From contig OZ251446.1 of assembly GCA_965242495.1 (NCBI GenBank), forward strand, positions 1,240,001-1,304,000: a stretch of 64,000 bases of DNA. Direction: 5' to 3'. The DNA comes from CBDESN01 sp965242495 (lineage in GTDB: Bacteria > Pseudomonadota > Alphaproteobacteria > MPNO01). The notes under the pieces are model-generated. The model was not told where the DNA came from and ran no database searches. It worked only from the letters and a program-made list of their open reading frames with translations. The translations under genes and the position numbers were made by a program. Below, piece after piece: positions 1 to 7,479 of this stretch. Positions within the stretch are counted from its first letter, which is position 1; each line of letters opens with the position of its first letter.

Positions 1-471
1 GTTCACCGGATCCGCCGCCGCCCCGCCGGCCGCCGGGGCCCGGGCCGCGGCGGCCGCGGCCGGGAGGACGGCCCCGGCGCGGTCCCGGAGCTCGTTCAGG
101 ATGCGCGCCGCGAGCTTCGGCCCCACGCCGTCGGCCGCGGTCAGCGGGGCCGGATCCCGCGCCGACAGCGCATCGGCGATCCGGTCGGGAGACAGCGCCG
201 AGAGAATGCCGAGGGCGACGCGGGTTCCGACGCCCTGGACGGTGGTCAACAGGCGGAACCAGTCCCGCTCGGCCGGGTCGGCGAAGCCGTAGAGGTGGAT
301 GTGGTCTTCGCGCACATGGGTCTCGATCCAGATGCGGGCCTCGGCCCCCGCCGGCGGCAGGCTGCGCAGCGTCCGCGCCGAGGCGTAGACGAGATAGCCC
401 ACCCCGCCCACGTCGACCACGGCGGAGTCCTCGCCCACGGCGTCGACGACGCCGGCGAGTCTGGCGATCAT
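1..471 (-). CDS. ruvA: Holliday junction branch migration protein RuvA (3' end outside window)
   Basis: RuvA binds four-way junctions as a tetramer and loads the RuvB motor during recombinational repair. The visible 157 residues begin MIARLAGVVDAV and include the N-terminal OB-fold and the two helix-hairpin-helix motifs (VQGVGTRVALGIL and ADGVGPKLAARIL). The small C-terminal RuvB-contact domain and the stop codon lie beyond the window edge. The ATG overlaps the ruvC stop by 4 bases (ATGA), so the two are translationally coupled. The order yebC-ruvC-ruvA is standard in Alphaproteobacteria, with ruvB expected next. Confidence 0.95.
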   Translation of the reverse strand, partial: MIARLAGVVDAVGEDSAVVDVGGVGYLVYASARTLRSLPPAGAEARIWIETHVREDHIHLYGFADPAERDWFRLLTTVQGVGTRVALGILSALSPDRIADALSARDPAPLTAADGVGPKLAARILNELRDRAGAVLPAAAAAARAPAAGGAAADPVN

Positions 472-1004
472 GCCCGCAGGCCCGCGGCCGCCGGCCGCGC
501 CGCATCGCCCCGCCAGCGCCCGGCGGTGGCGGCGTGATGCGCATGGCAGATCGCGACCGCCAGCGCGTCGGCGGCGTCCGGCGTCTCGGGATCGGCGCCC
601 GGCAGCAGCATCCGGACCATCGCTCCGACCTGCCGCTTGGCGGCGTGGCCGGCCCCGACGAGGGACTTCTTGACCAGGTTGGCGGGGTATTCGGCGATCG
701 GGAGCCCAGCCTGGGCCGGGGCCAGCAGGACCACGCCGCGCGCCTGGCCGAGCTTGAGCGTCGAGGCCGGGTTGCGGTTGACGAAGGTCTCCTCCACCGC
801 GGCCTGGTCGGGCGCGTGACGCCGGACGACGCTGGTCAGGCCCTCATGCAGCTGGGCGAGGCGCGCCCAGAGCGGCCGCGCCGGATCGGTCGGGACGACG
901 CCCTGGGCCACGAATCCGAGCTCGGCGCCGGCGGCTTCGATCACGCCCCAACCGGTCGCCCGGAGGCCGGGATCGAGCCCGAGTATCCGTATCCGCGTCC
1001 TCAT
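468..1004 (-). CDS. ruvC: Crossover junction endodeoxyribonuclease RuvC
   Basis: RuvC resolves Holliday junctions by symmetric cleavage with a metal-dependent RNase H fold. The 178-residue protein has the family's acidic residues: the first Asp in ILGLDPGL near residue 10, Glu in AAVEETFVN, and the C-terminal DAADALAVAICH pair. Length is normal for the family (about 160-190). It lies 39 bases downstream of yebC and overlaps ruvA by 4 bases, as expected for a yebC-ruvCAB repair operon. Confidence 0.96.
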   Translation of the reverse strand: MRTRIRILGLDPGLRATGWGVIEAAGAELGFVAQGVVPTDPARPLWARLAQLHEGLTSVVRRHAPDQAAVEETFVNRNPASTLKLGQARGVVLLAPAQAGLPIAEYPANLVKKSLVGAGHAAKRQVGAMVRMLLPGADPETPDAADALAVAICHAHHAATAGRWRGDAARPAAAGLRA

Positions 1005-1043
1005 GCCTGCGCCCTCACGCCCGCTCCCGATGCGTCCGGCCGG

Positions 1044-1793
1044 TCATGCCGTGAGCTTCGACATCACGTCGTCGGAGACGCTGAAATTGGCGAACACCGA
1101 CTGCACGTCGTCGCTGTCCTCCAGCGTCTCCAGCAGGCGGAACAGGCGTTCGGCGTCCTCCTCGCCGGGTTCGACCGTGGTCTGCGGCCGCCAGGCGAGC
1201 GCGCCGCGCTCAGGAGCCCGAAACCGCGCCTCCAGGGCCTCGCGCACGTCGTTGAAGTCGCCGGGATCGCACAGGATCTCATGGCCGTCGGCGGAGGAGT
1301 CCACGTCCCGCGCCCCGGCTTCGAGCGCGGCCTCGAACATCTCGTCGCCGGTGGCGACGCCCGGCGGGAAGCGCAGCGCGCCGACGCGGTCGAACAGGAA
1401 GCTCACGCTGTTGGTCTCGCCCAGGCTGCCGCCATGCTTGCTGAAGGCGGCGCGCACCTCGCCCGCCGTCCGGTTGCGGTTGTCGGTCAGCGCCTCGACG
1501 ATGATCGCGACGCCGCCGGGGCCGTAGCCTTCGTAGCGCATCTCCTCGAACTGCTCGCCCTCGCCGGCGCCGGCGCCGCGGCGGATCGCGCGGTCGATGG
1601 TGTCCTTGGGCATGTTGGCCGTCTTGGCCGCCGACACGGCGAGGCGGAGGCGCGGGTTCTGCTCCGGATCGGGGAGGCCCGAACGGGCGGCGACGGTGAG
1701 TTCGCGGATGATCTTGGTGAACAGCTTGGCCCGCTTCGCGTCCTGCGCCCCCTTGCGGTACATGATGTTCTTGTATTGCGAGTGACCCGCCAT
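1044..1793 (-). CDS. yebC: YebC/PmpR (TACO1) family protein
   Basis: The 249-residue protein has the hallmark N-terminus MAGHSQYKNIMYRKGAQDAKR and the PDPEQNPRLRLAV region of the YebC/TACO1 family. Members were long annotated as transcription regulators, and more recent work links them to translation of difficult sequences such as proline stretches. Length matches the family (about 240-250). It is the first gene of the yebC-ruvC-ruvA run; 104 bases with a short palindrome separate it from the upstream ymdB-like gene. Confidence 0.94.
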   Translation of the reverse strand: MAGHSQYKNIMYRKGAQDAKRAKLFTKIIRELTVAARSGLPDPEQNPRLRLAVSAAKTANMPKDTIDRAIRRGAGAGEGEQFEEMRYEGYGPGGVAIIVEALTDNRNRTAGEVRAAFSKHGGSLGETNSVSFLFDRVGALRFPPGVATGDEMFEAALEAGARDVDSSADGHEILCDPGDFNDVREALEARFRAPERGALAWRPQTTVEPGEEDAERLFRLLETLEDSDDVQSVFANFSVSDDVMSKLTA

Positions 1794-1850
1794 GCTGACG
1801 AACTCCGCCCGGCCCCAGGGTTGCGATCCGACATGCGGCGCGGCACCCTA

Positions 1851-1863
1851 CCACATATTGTGG
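1851..1863. repeat. 13-bp perfect palindrome upstream of yebC
   Basis: CCACA-TAT-TGTGG lies 58 bases upstream of the yebC start and 35 bases past the 3' end of the ymdB-like gene. No T-run follows it on either strand, so it is not a good intrinsic terminator. It could be an operator or an mRNA hairpin. There is no direct evidence of function. Confidence 0.35.
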
Positions 1864-1897
1864 TTTTCGCCGCAACTACCGCAAGCGGAGTGAGAAG

Positions 1898-2779
1898 CTA
1901 CCCGCGCTTTGTGGCGAGATTTTGACCGGCTTGACCGGCGCCGGGCGGGGCTTGGCCGGCGTCCGGGACGTCGGGCCAGGCCGGGGCGAGGCGGCCGCCC
2001 ATGCGCAGCGGCGAGACGCGGAGGGCCAGACCGGTCGCATCGTCGGTCTCGACCAGGGTGGCGCACAGCGTCGCCTCGCCGGTCGCGGCTTCGAGGCGGG
2101 CGGTGGGCATCTTGCGCGCGAAGCGCTCCACGGCGACCTCCTTGCCCATGCCGATCACCGAGTCGTAGTCGCCGCACATGCCGATGTCGGTCTGGTAGGC
2201 GGTGCCGCCGGGCAGGACCTGCGCATCGGCGGTCGGGACGTGGGTATGGGTGCCCAGGACCGCCGAAACCCGGCCGTCGAGGAAGTGGCCCATGGCCATC
2301 TTCTCGCTGGTCGCCTCGCCGTGGAGGTCGACGACGACGGCATCGACGTTGGCGCGCAGCCGGTATCGCGCCAGCGCCCGGTCGGCGGCGGCGAAGGGGT
2401 CGTCGAGCGCATCCATGAACAGGCGGGTCATCAGATGGACGACCAGCAGCTTGCGCCCGCGCGCCGCGTCGAAGACGGCGACGCCGCGCCCGGGCGTCCG
2501 GTCGGGGTAGTTGTCGGGCCGCAGCAGCCGGGGCTCGCGGTCGAAATGGGGAATGATCTCGCGCTGGTCGAAGACGTGGTTGCCGGTGGTGATCGCATCC
2601 GCCCCCGCAGCCAGGAACTGATCGCAGATCTTGGGGGTGATGCCGAAGCCGCCGGCGGCGTTCTCGCCGTTGACGACGACGAAATCGAGAGCGAGGGCGG
2701 CGCGCAGCTCGCCGAGCCGCCCGAGCACCGCGCCGCGGCCCGACCGGCCGACGACGTCGCCGCAAACCAGAATCCGCAT
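1898..2779 (-). CDS. YmdB-family metallophosphoesterase (TIGR00282-type)
   Basis: The 293-residue protein begins MRILVCGDVVGRSGR. Calcineurin-like phosphoesterase motifs follow in order: DxVGRxGR near the N-terminus, VVNGENAAGG near residue 40, TTGNHVFDQ near 70, and GTHTHVPTAD near 180. B. subtilis YmdB is a cyclic-nucleotide phosphodiesterase affecting biofilm choice; alphaproteobacterial relatives are uncharacterised. An in-frame ATG 54 bases upstream exists, but this start matches family alignments. It is separated by 76 bases from the upstream cyclo-ligase and is probably cotranscribed with it. Confidence 0.9.
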   Translation of the reverse strand: MRILVCGDVVGRSGRGAVLGRLGELRAALALDFVVVNGENAAGGFGITPKICDQFLAAGADAITTGNHVFDQREIIPHFDREPRLLRPDNYPDRTPGRGVAVFDAARGRKLLVVHLMTRLFMDALDDPFAAADRALARYRLRANVDAVVVDLHGEATSEKMAMGHFLDGRVSAVLGTHTHVPTADAQVLPGGTAYQTDIGMCGDYDSVIGMGKEVAVERFARKMPTARLEAATGEATLCATLVETDDATGLALRVSPLRMGGRLAPAWPDVPDAGQAPPGAGQAGQNLATKRG

Positions 2780-2855
2780 CAGCGACCGGCCCCCGACCCC
2801 GACGACGCCCGGCCCGGCGACGTTCTTCCGCACGGCATCGGCGGCATCGGCGACC

Positions 2856-3449
2856 TCAACGACGTGGGCGGCATTCGACGGCGCGCGATTCGGTGATCAC
2901 CCAGTCGAGCCGCTCGTCCCCGTCGCCGCAGGGGACCGAGTCCACCCGCTGCGCGTCGAAGCCGACGCCGATGACGAGTACGGCGCCGCGGCGGCGCAGG
3001 CCGCGCAGCGTGCGGTCGTAATAGCCGCCGCCATAGCCCAGGCGGCCGCCGGCGTCGTCGAACGCCAGCAGCGGCGCGAGGACGACGTCGGGCGCGAGCG
3101 TCGGCGCCCCGTCGAGCGGCCGTTCGACGCCGAACGCGCCGACGGCCAGGGGCTCGCCCGGGCTCCAGCCGAGGAACGCGAGCGGCCGCCCGCGGCCCGT
3201 AACCACCGGCAAGGCGCGGACGAAGCCGCGCCCGGCGAGCCGGTCGAGCATCGGCCGCGGGTCGAACTCGCCGCGGACCGGCCAATAGCCCGAGGCGACG
3301 CCGCCCGGCGCGCGATCGAGCGCCGGGCCGAGGGCGTCGAGAAGCCGCGCCGCGCGATGCGGCGCGTCCGCCGCCAGGGCCGCCGGCGCCGCCCGGCGCG
3401 CGGCGAGCGCGCGCCGGCGCATATGCTGCTTGATCTCGCGAAGCGACAC
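2856..3449 (-). CDS. 5-formyltetrahydrofolate cyclo-ligase
   Basis: This enzyme converts 5-formyl-THF to 5,10-methenyl-THF using ATP, recycling a folate storage form. The 197-residue product has the family motifs SGYWPVRGEFD and the signature FDDAGGRLGYGGGYYDRTL close to the C-terminus. I chose the GTG start (VSLREIKQHMRRR) because family members begin with this helix; an ATG ten codons further in is the alternative. It follows zapA and the 6S RNA gene, the linkage seen in many proteobacteria (ygfA/fau next to ssrS). Confidence 0.9.
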   Translation of the reverse strand: MSLREIKQHMRRRALAARRAAPAALAADAPHRAARLLDALGPALDRAPGGVASGYWPVRGEFDPRPMLDRLAGRGFVRALPVVTGRGRPLAFLGWSPGEPLAVGAFGVERPLDGAPTLAPDVVLAPLLAFDDAGGRLGYGGGYYDRTLRGLRRRGAVLVIGVGFDAQRVDSVPCGDGDERLDWVITESRAVECRPRR

Positions 3450-3504
3450 GGGCCCGTCCCGGCGCCGCGCGCGCCGACCGCATTGGATTGAGGACGGGCG
3501 GAGC

Positions 3505-3662
3505 CGCGCCGGCCGGTTGGCCCGGCGCATCCTCTGCGGCCCGCTCACGCAGGTGGGCGTCGTGATGCCGGGGCCTCGGCCCCGGCAGGGACGACTCCCG
3601 AGAGGAATCTATTGGCCCCAGGGATTTGCGGCCGCTCGCACCGGACAGCCCCGCCCGGGGGA
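3505..3662 (-). ncRNA. ssrS: 6S RNA (SsrS)
   Basis: 6S RNA mimics an open promoter and sequesters sigma-70 RNA polymerase in stationary phase. Read on the minus strand, the sequence contains GTGCGAGCGG, then TCCCTGGGGCCAATAGATTC, which lines up with the E. coli segment around CCCTGAGCCGATA. Further on come ACGACGCCCACCTG and GGGCCGCAGAGGATGC, matching the 3' half. A closing stem pairs 3637-3644 with 3522-3529. The central region holds a strong hairpin (CCGGGGCC/GGCCCCGG). The location between zapA and the cyclo-ligase gene is the classic one. Exact ends are estimates. Confidence 0.72.
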
Positions 3663-3665
3663 ACG

Positions 3666-4001
3666 TTAGCCGCGTTCGAGGCCGGCCGCAATATCGTCGA
3701 TCCGCGCCGCGGCCGACTCGAGCGCCGCGGCGAGCGCATCGGCGTCTCCGTCGGCCTCGCCGTCCCGGGCCGCGCCGCCGCGGCGCCGGTCGAGCGCCGC
3801 CGACGCCTCCGACAATTCGTCGGCGATCAGCAGGCTGGCCATGACCAGCAAGCGCCGTTCGCCGACCTGGCCGACCGAGGCGACGAGGCCGCGCACGCGC
3901 TCGTCCACCTGGCGGCCGAGCCGCGCGAGATGCTCCTCCTGGCCCTCGTCGCAGGCGATCTGGTAGCGCCGCCCGTTGATCGCGATCTCGACCTGGGGCA
4001 T
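3666..4001 (-). CDS. zapA: Cell division protein ZapA
   Basis: ZapA is a small FtsZ-ring stabilising protein. The 111-residue product begins MPQVEIAINGRRYQIACDEG and shows the N-terminal beta fold (INGRxYxIxCxEGQEEHL), the LxxxVDERVRGL segment, and a C-terminal helical part with an Ala/Asp-rich extension. Its ATG shares one base with the stop of the upstream coiled-coil gene (TGATG), which fixes the start and implies translational coupling. 6S RNA follows immediately. Confidence 0.92.
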   Translation of the reverse strand: MPQVEIAINGRRYQIACDEGQEEHLARLGRQVDERVRGLVASVGQVGERRLLVMASLLIADELSEASAALDRRRGGAARDGEADGDADALAAALESAAARIDDIAAGLERG

Positions 4002-4258
4002 CAGCGCTCCAGCAACGCCCGCACCCGCCCGATCGTGGCGTCGAGCCATTGCGAGGCCGTCCGCGCCTGATCCTCCAGCGCGGCGCAGCGCGCCCGCGCG
4101 GCTTCCAACTCGGCGGCCAGCTCGCGATCGGCCGCGCCCGCCCGCGGCGCGCGGGCGCGCAGCGCCGCCTCCAGCCGCGCCAGCGCCCGATCGAACTTGG
4201 TCTGGGCCTCGGCGAGCCGCGTCGTCGGAACCGGGCCGGCTGGTCCGTTCGCATCCAT
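4001..4258 (-). CDS. Small coiled-coil protein upstream of zapA (DUF4164-like)
   Basis: The 85-residue protein begins MDANGPAGPVPTTRLAEAQ. Its middle is almost entirely helix-forming with regular leucines and alanines (FDRALARLEAALRARA, ELAAELEAARARCAALEDQ), so it is very probably a coiled coil. Alphaproteobacteria often carry such a gene just before zapA, annotated DUF4164. I infer a role in assembly of the division ring only from the overlap with zapA. The first 20 residues are Pro/Gly-rich and probably disordered. Confidence 0.75.
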   Translation of the reverse strand: MDANGPAGPVPTTRLAEAQTKFDRALARLEAALRARAPRAGAADRELAAELEAARARCAALEDQARTASQWLDATIGRVRALLER

Positions 4259-4369
4259 CGGGAGGCGGAGGGTAGCCGGCATCCACCGCCCTGTCCATGG
4301 CCAGGAGGAGAGATGCGGGGTAGGGTCGGGCGGCGGGGCGGCCCGCGGCGGACGGGGCGGGAGCGGCGC

Positions 4370-5107
4370 ATGGCCGGCATCTGGGGCAAGCTCATCGGCG
4401 GCGCCGCCGGCTTCGCGCTCGGCGGGCCGCTGGGCGCGCTGGTCGGCGTGGCGGGCGGCCACGTCGTCGACCGGCTGCGCGCGGGCCGGACCGGCGACGA
4501 ACCCGAAGAGACGCGGCAGGTCGCGTTCACGATCGCCGTCATCGCGCTGAGCGCCAAGATGGCCAAGGCGGACGGCCGGGTCACGCGGGACGAGGTGGAC
4601 GCCTTCAAGCGCCTGTTCCGCGTGCCGCCCGGCGAGGCGGCGAATGTCGGGCGGGTGTTCGACCTCGCGCGCAAGGACGCGCGCGGCTACGAACCCTACG
4701 CCCGGCAGGTCGGACGGATGTTCGCCGATCGGCCGGCGGTGCTCGAAGAGCTGCTGGAGGCCTTGTTCCTGATCGCCGAGGCCGACGGGGTGGTCCATCC
4801 GGCGGAGATCGAATATCTGCGGGGCGTCGCCGGCATATTCGGCTTCGACGAGGCGACGTTCGAGCGCATCCGCGCCGGCCGCGCCGGGGCCGGCGGCCCG
4901 GACCCCTACGCCGTGCTCGGCGTAGCCCCCGACGCATCCGACGACGACGTCCGCGCGGCCTGGCGCCGCCTCGTTCGCGAGACCCATCCCGACCGGCTGA
5001 TCGCCCAGGGGATGCCGCAGGACTTCATCGACGTGGCGACCGGAAAGATGGCCGCCGTCAACGCTGCGTGGGATCGGATCCGGGCGCAGCGCGGCCTCAA
5101 GGGCTGA
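4370..5107 (+). CDS. djlA: TerB-domain plus J-domain co-chaperone (DjlA-like)
   Basis: The 245-residue product starts MAGIWGKLIGG with a glycine-rich, possibly membrane-inserting N-terminus (about residues 4-30). A TerB-like helical domain follows (about 45-160; FTIAVIALSAKMAKADGRVTRDE). A C-terminal J domain (about 175-240) carries the HPD motif (THPDR) that stimulates DnaK. This architecture matches DjlA, an inner-membrane DnaK partner linked to envelope stress signalling. A GGGCGGGAG ribosome site precedes the ATG. It is transcribed divergently from zapA. Confidence 0.9.
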   Translation: MAGIWGKLIGGAAGFALGGPLGALVGVAGGHVVDRLRAGRTGDEPEETRQVAFTIAVIALSAKMAKADGRVTRDEVDAFKRLFRVPPGEAANVGRVFDLARKDARGYEPYARQVGRMFADRPAVLEELLEALFLIAEADGVVHPAEIEYLRGVAGIFGFDEATFERIRAGRAGAGGPDPYAVLGVAPDASDDDVRAAWRRLVRETHPDRLIAQGMPQDFIDVATGKMAAVNAAWDRIRAQRGLKG

Positions 5108-5119
5108 CGCCGGGCGCGG

Positions 5120-5137
5120 CCCCCCCCCCCCCCCCCC
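5120..5137. repeat. 18-base poly-C homopolymer tract
   Basis: Eighteen consecutive C residues followed by five Gs lie 13 bases after the DjlA-like stop and about 80 bases before the -35 element of the mini-GcrA gene. A run this long is prone to slipped-strand copying and also to sequencing or assembly length error. It is outside coding sequence, so length change would act on RNA or promoter spacing rather than on a reading frame. Confidence 0.9.
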
Positions 5138-5215
5138 GGGGGCGGCCGCGTATGGAATCGAAACTTCCCTGCGTCGGGCGCAAGATCGCGCGGATGCGAA
5201 ATCGTCGCGCGATTC

Positions 5216-5244
5216 TTGATTTCCGCGCCGCGGCGCAATATCAT
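5216..5244 (+). promoter_or_regulatory. Predicted sigma-70 promoter of the mini-GcrA gene
   Basis: TTGATT (5216-5221) and TATCAT (5239-5244) are separated by exactly 17 bases. Transcription would start near 5251, leaving a roughly 29-base leader before the ATG at 5280. The spacer is GC-rich with a CGCCGCGGCG self-complementary stretch. Confidence 0.6.
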
Positions 5245-5279
5245 CCACATCGCACCGCATCACACGGAACCAAGACGAG

Positions 5280-5498
5280 ATGTCCAGCACGCGAGAGTTG
5301 TTGCCCTTGTTCAAGGAAAGCGGAGCTTCGCCGTTCCGGACCTGCCAGTGGCCGTTCGGGCACCCGGGCGAGGACGACTTCCACTTCTGCGGCGAGAAGA
5401 CCTACGGCGCCTTCTCCTATTGCGCCGATCACGTCCGCATGGCCTATCGGGCGCCGGAGCCGCGCCGCGATTCGCCCCACGGCCGCCGCGCCGCCTGA
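5280..5498 (+). CDS. Mini GcrA-like protein (C-terminal domain only)
   Basis: The 72-residue protein matches the C-terminal part of GcrA, the alphaproteobacterial cell-cycle regulator. It has CQWPFGHPG (Cys22, Trp24, Pro25), DFHFCGEK (Cys37) and YCADH (Cys48, His51), a C/C/C/H set arranged like a small metal site. Full GcrA is about 170 residues and has an N-terminal DNA-binding helix-turn-helix, which is absent here. So this is a stand-alone domain, not a truncated gene: it has its own promoter-like site and a clean start. In GcrA the C-terminal region contacts sigma-70 region 2, so a sigma-binding modulator is a possible role (inference). Confidence 0.75.
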   Translation: MSSTRELLPLFKESGASPFRTCQWPFGHPGEDDFHFCGEKTYGAFSYCADHVRMAYRAPEPRRDSPHGRRAA

Positions 5499-5554
5499 CG
5501 AGACGACCGACTCCGGCCCCGGCGCGGTCCGCCGGGGCGTATGATCGGGCGCTT

Positions 5555-6268
5555 ATGATCGACCGCCCTTCGCCCAATTTCGGCCGCCGGCCGAGCGGGC
5601 GGGCGATCGACATGCTCGTCCTCCACTATACCGGGATGACGGACGCGGCGGCGGCCCTCGACCGGCTGCGCGACCCGGCCGCGGGGGTGAGCGCCCATTA
5701 TCTGATCGACGAGGACGGCGCCGTCTACCGGCTGGTCGCCGAGGCCATGCGCGCCTGGCATGCGGGCCGGGCCTGCTGGTCGGGGGACACCGACGTCAAC
5801 GACCGCTCGATCGGGATCGAGCTGGTCAACCCGGGACACGAGCTCGGCTACCGGCCGTTTCCCGAACCCCAGATGCAGGCGCTGGAGGCCCTGGCCGGCG
5901 GGATCGTCGCGCGCCACCCCATCCCGCCGCACCGGGTGGTCGGGCATTCGGACGTAGCGCCGGAACGGAAGTCGGACCCGGGCGAATTGTTCGACTGGCG
6001 GCGACTCGCCGGAAGCGGCGTCGGCCTGTGGCCGGACGCGCCGGACGGGCCGGACCCGGCGGCGCGTCCCGATCCGGCCGAAGCCGGGCGCCTGCTGGCG
6101 GCCTATGGCTATCGCGGCCGAGGCGGCGGGGCGCCCGACGTCCACAGCGTCGTCGCCTTCCAGCGCCATTTCCGTCCCCAGCGCATCGACGGCCGGATCG
6201 ACGACGAGACGCTGGGCCTGTTGCGGCGGCTGTGCGCGCGGCGCGCCGTCGCCGAGGAAAGGAATTGA
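5555..6268 (+). CDS. N-acetylmuramoyl-L-alanine amidase with peptidoglycan-binding domain
   Basis: The 237-residue enzyme cleaves the amide bond between MurNAc and the stem peptide. It has an Amidase_2 fold (about residues 15-150) with the zinc ligands His24 (VLHYTG), His131 (VVGHSD) and Asp141 (KSDPG), and the conserved GIELVNPGH segment. A C-terminal peptidoglycan-binding helical domain follows (about 180-230; VVAFQRHFRP). No signal peptide is visible, so it is AmpD-like and cytoplasmic, or exported by another route. The start overlaps the stop of a five-codon mini-ORF (ATGA). rnpB begins 33 bases later. Confidence 0.88.
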   Translation: MIDRPSPNFGRRPSGRAIDMLVLHYTGMTDAAAALDRLRDPAAGVSAHYLIDEDGAVYRLVAEAMRAWHAGRACWSGDTDVNDRSIGIELVNPGHELGYRPFPEPQMQALEALAGGIVARHPIPPHRVVGHSDVAPERKSDPGELFDWRRLAGSGVGLWPDAPDGPDPAARPDPAEAGRLLAAYGYRGRGGGAPDVHSVVAFQRHFRPQRIDGRIDDETLGLLRRLCARRAVAEERN

Positions 6269-6301
6269 CCGGACGCGGCGGAGGAGCCACTCTCGCGGCC
6301 G

Positions 6302-6690
<389 letters not shown>

Positions 6691-6896
6691 CTTCCGCCGG
6701 AAGCCGTCGTCGGGCGTCCCGCCCGGCTTGGGCAAGTATCGGCCGAAACAGAACATCATAAGAACATAATTTCGCCGCAATTCCTGCCGAGCATATCCCG
6801 CGCGGTGACTTGGCCGCGTCTCGACGATCACAGGCCGCGCCCGGCCAAGTCCTGAAGTCGCGATTACTTTTTTTTCGCCGGCGTGCGATTTTCCCA

Positions 6897-6938
6897 TTGA
6901 CGACCATAATATCCCATGTTAAACCGCCTGATCCCATG
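6897..6938 (+). promoter_or_regulatory. Candidate mraZ promoter and operator; rest of the rnpB-mraZ gap
   Basis: The 321-base gap 6691-7011 has no credible gene. It holds an eight-T run (6868-6875) and TTGACG (6897-6902), with a weak -10 TTAAAC (6919-6924) 16 bases on. Two exact copies of ATCCCATG (6911-6918 and 6931-6938) are spaced 20 bases apart. Their complement CATGGGAT contains the TGGG core that MraZ binds as repeats in E. coli, so autoregulation of the dcw operon is plausible, but the usual three-repeat array is not seen. Confidence 0.4.
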
Positions 6939-7011
6939 GTAGTCCGGGATGGCTGGGCGCGCGGATCCGGCCCGTTCGATCGGAGACCGCGGCCCGTTCG
7001 GGAGGAAGGGC

Positions 7012-7479
7012 TTGACGGCGTTCCTGTCGACCTACGTCAACAAGGTCGATCGCAAGGGACGGGTTTCCGTCCCCGCCGCGTTCCGCTCCGCGCTGGAGAC
7101 CAGCGGTTTCCCCGGCGTCGTCGCCTACCCGTCCATCACCGGCCCGTCGATCGAAGCGTTCGGGCGCGACCTGTTCGACCGGATGACGCAGCAGCGGTCG
7201 CGCCGCGACATCGAGAACGGCGACTTCGAACAGTTGCTGTTGGGCGGCGGCGACGTGGTGACCGACACCATCATGTCGCTGGCGACGCCGCTGCCGTTCG
7301 ACGGCGAAGGCCGCGTCATCCTGCCCGACGCGCTGGCGCGCCACGCGGACATCGAAACCGCGGCGGCCTTCGTCGGCCGCGGCAACCGGTTCCAGATCTG
7401 GAATCCCGACCGGTTCGAGGGCGAGCAGCGCCGGGTTCTGGAGGGGCTGCGCACGCGTCTGCGCGAGGAGGCGACGTGA
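7012..7479 (+). CDS. mraZ: Transcriptional regulator MraZ
   Basis: MraZ is an AbrB-fold DNA-binding repressor of the dcw operon. The 155-residue product has the N-terminal FLSTYVNKVDRKGRVSVPAAFR motif and a second half-repeat (FDGEGRVILPDALARHA) near residue 100. I chose the TTG start because a strong GGAGGAAGG ribosome site sits directly before it and family members begin just before FLSTY; the ATG further upstream adds a nonhomologous tail. Its stop overlaps the rsmH ATG by one base (TGATG). Confidence 0.92.
   Translation: MTAFLSTYVNKVDRKGRVSVPAAFRSALETSGFPGVVAYPSITGPSIEAFGRDLFDRMTQQRSRRDIENGDFEQLLLGGGDVVTDTIMSLATPLPFDGEGRVILPDALARHADIETAAAFVGRGNRFQIWNPDRFEGEQRRVLEGLRTRLREEAT

Noticed and set aside
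5541..5558. Five-codon mini-ORF overlapping the amidase start as another boundary duplication
   Set aside because: The repeated unit is only about 7 bases (ATGATCG), within chance, so it is not counted with the longer duplications.
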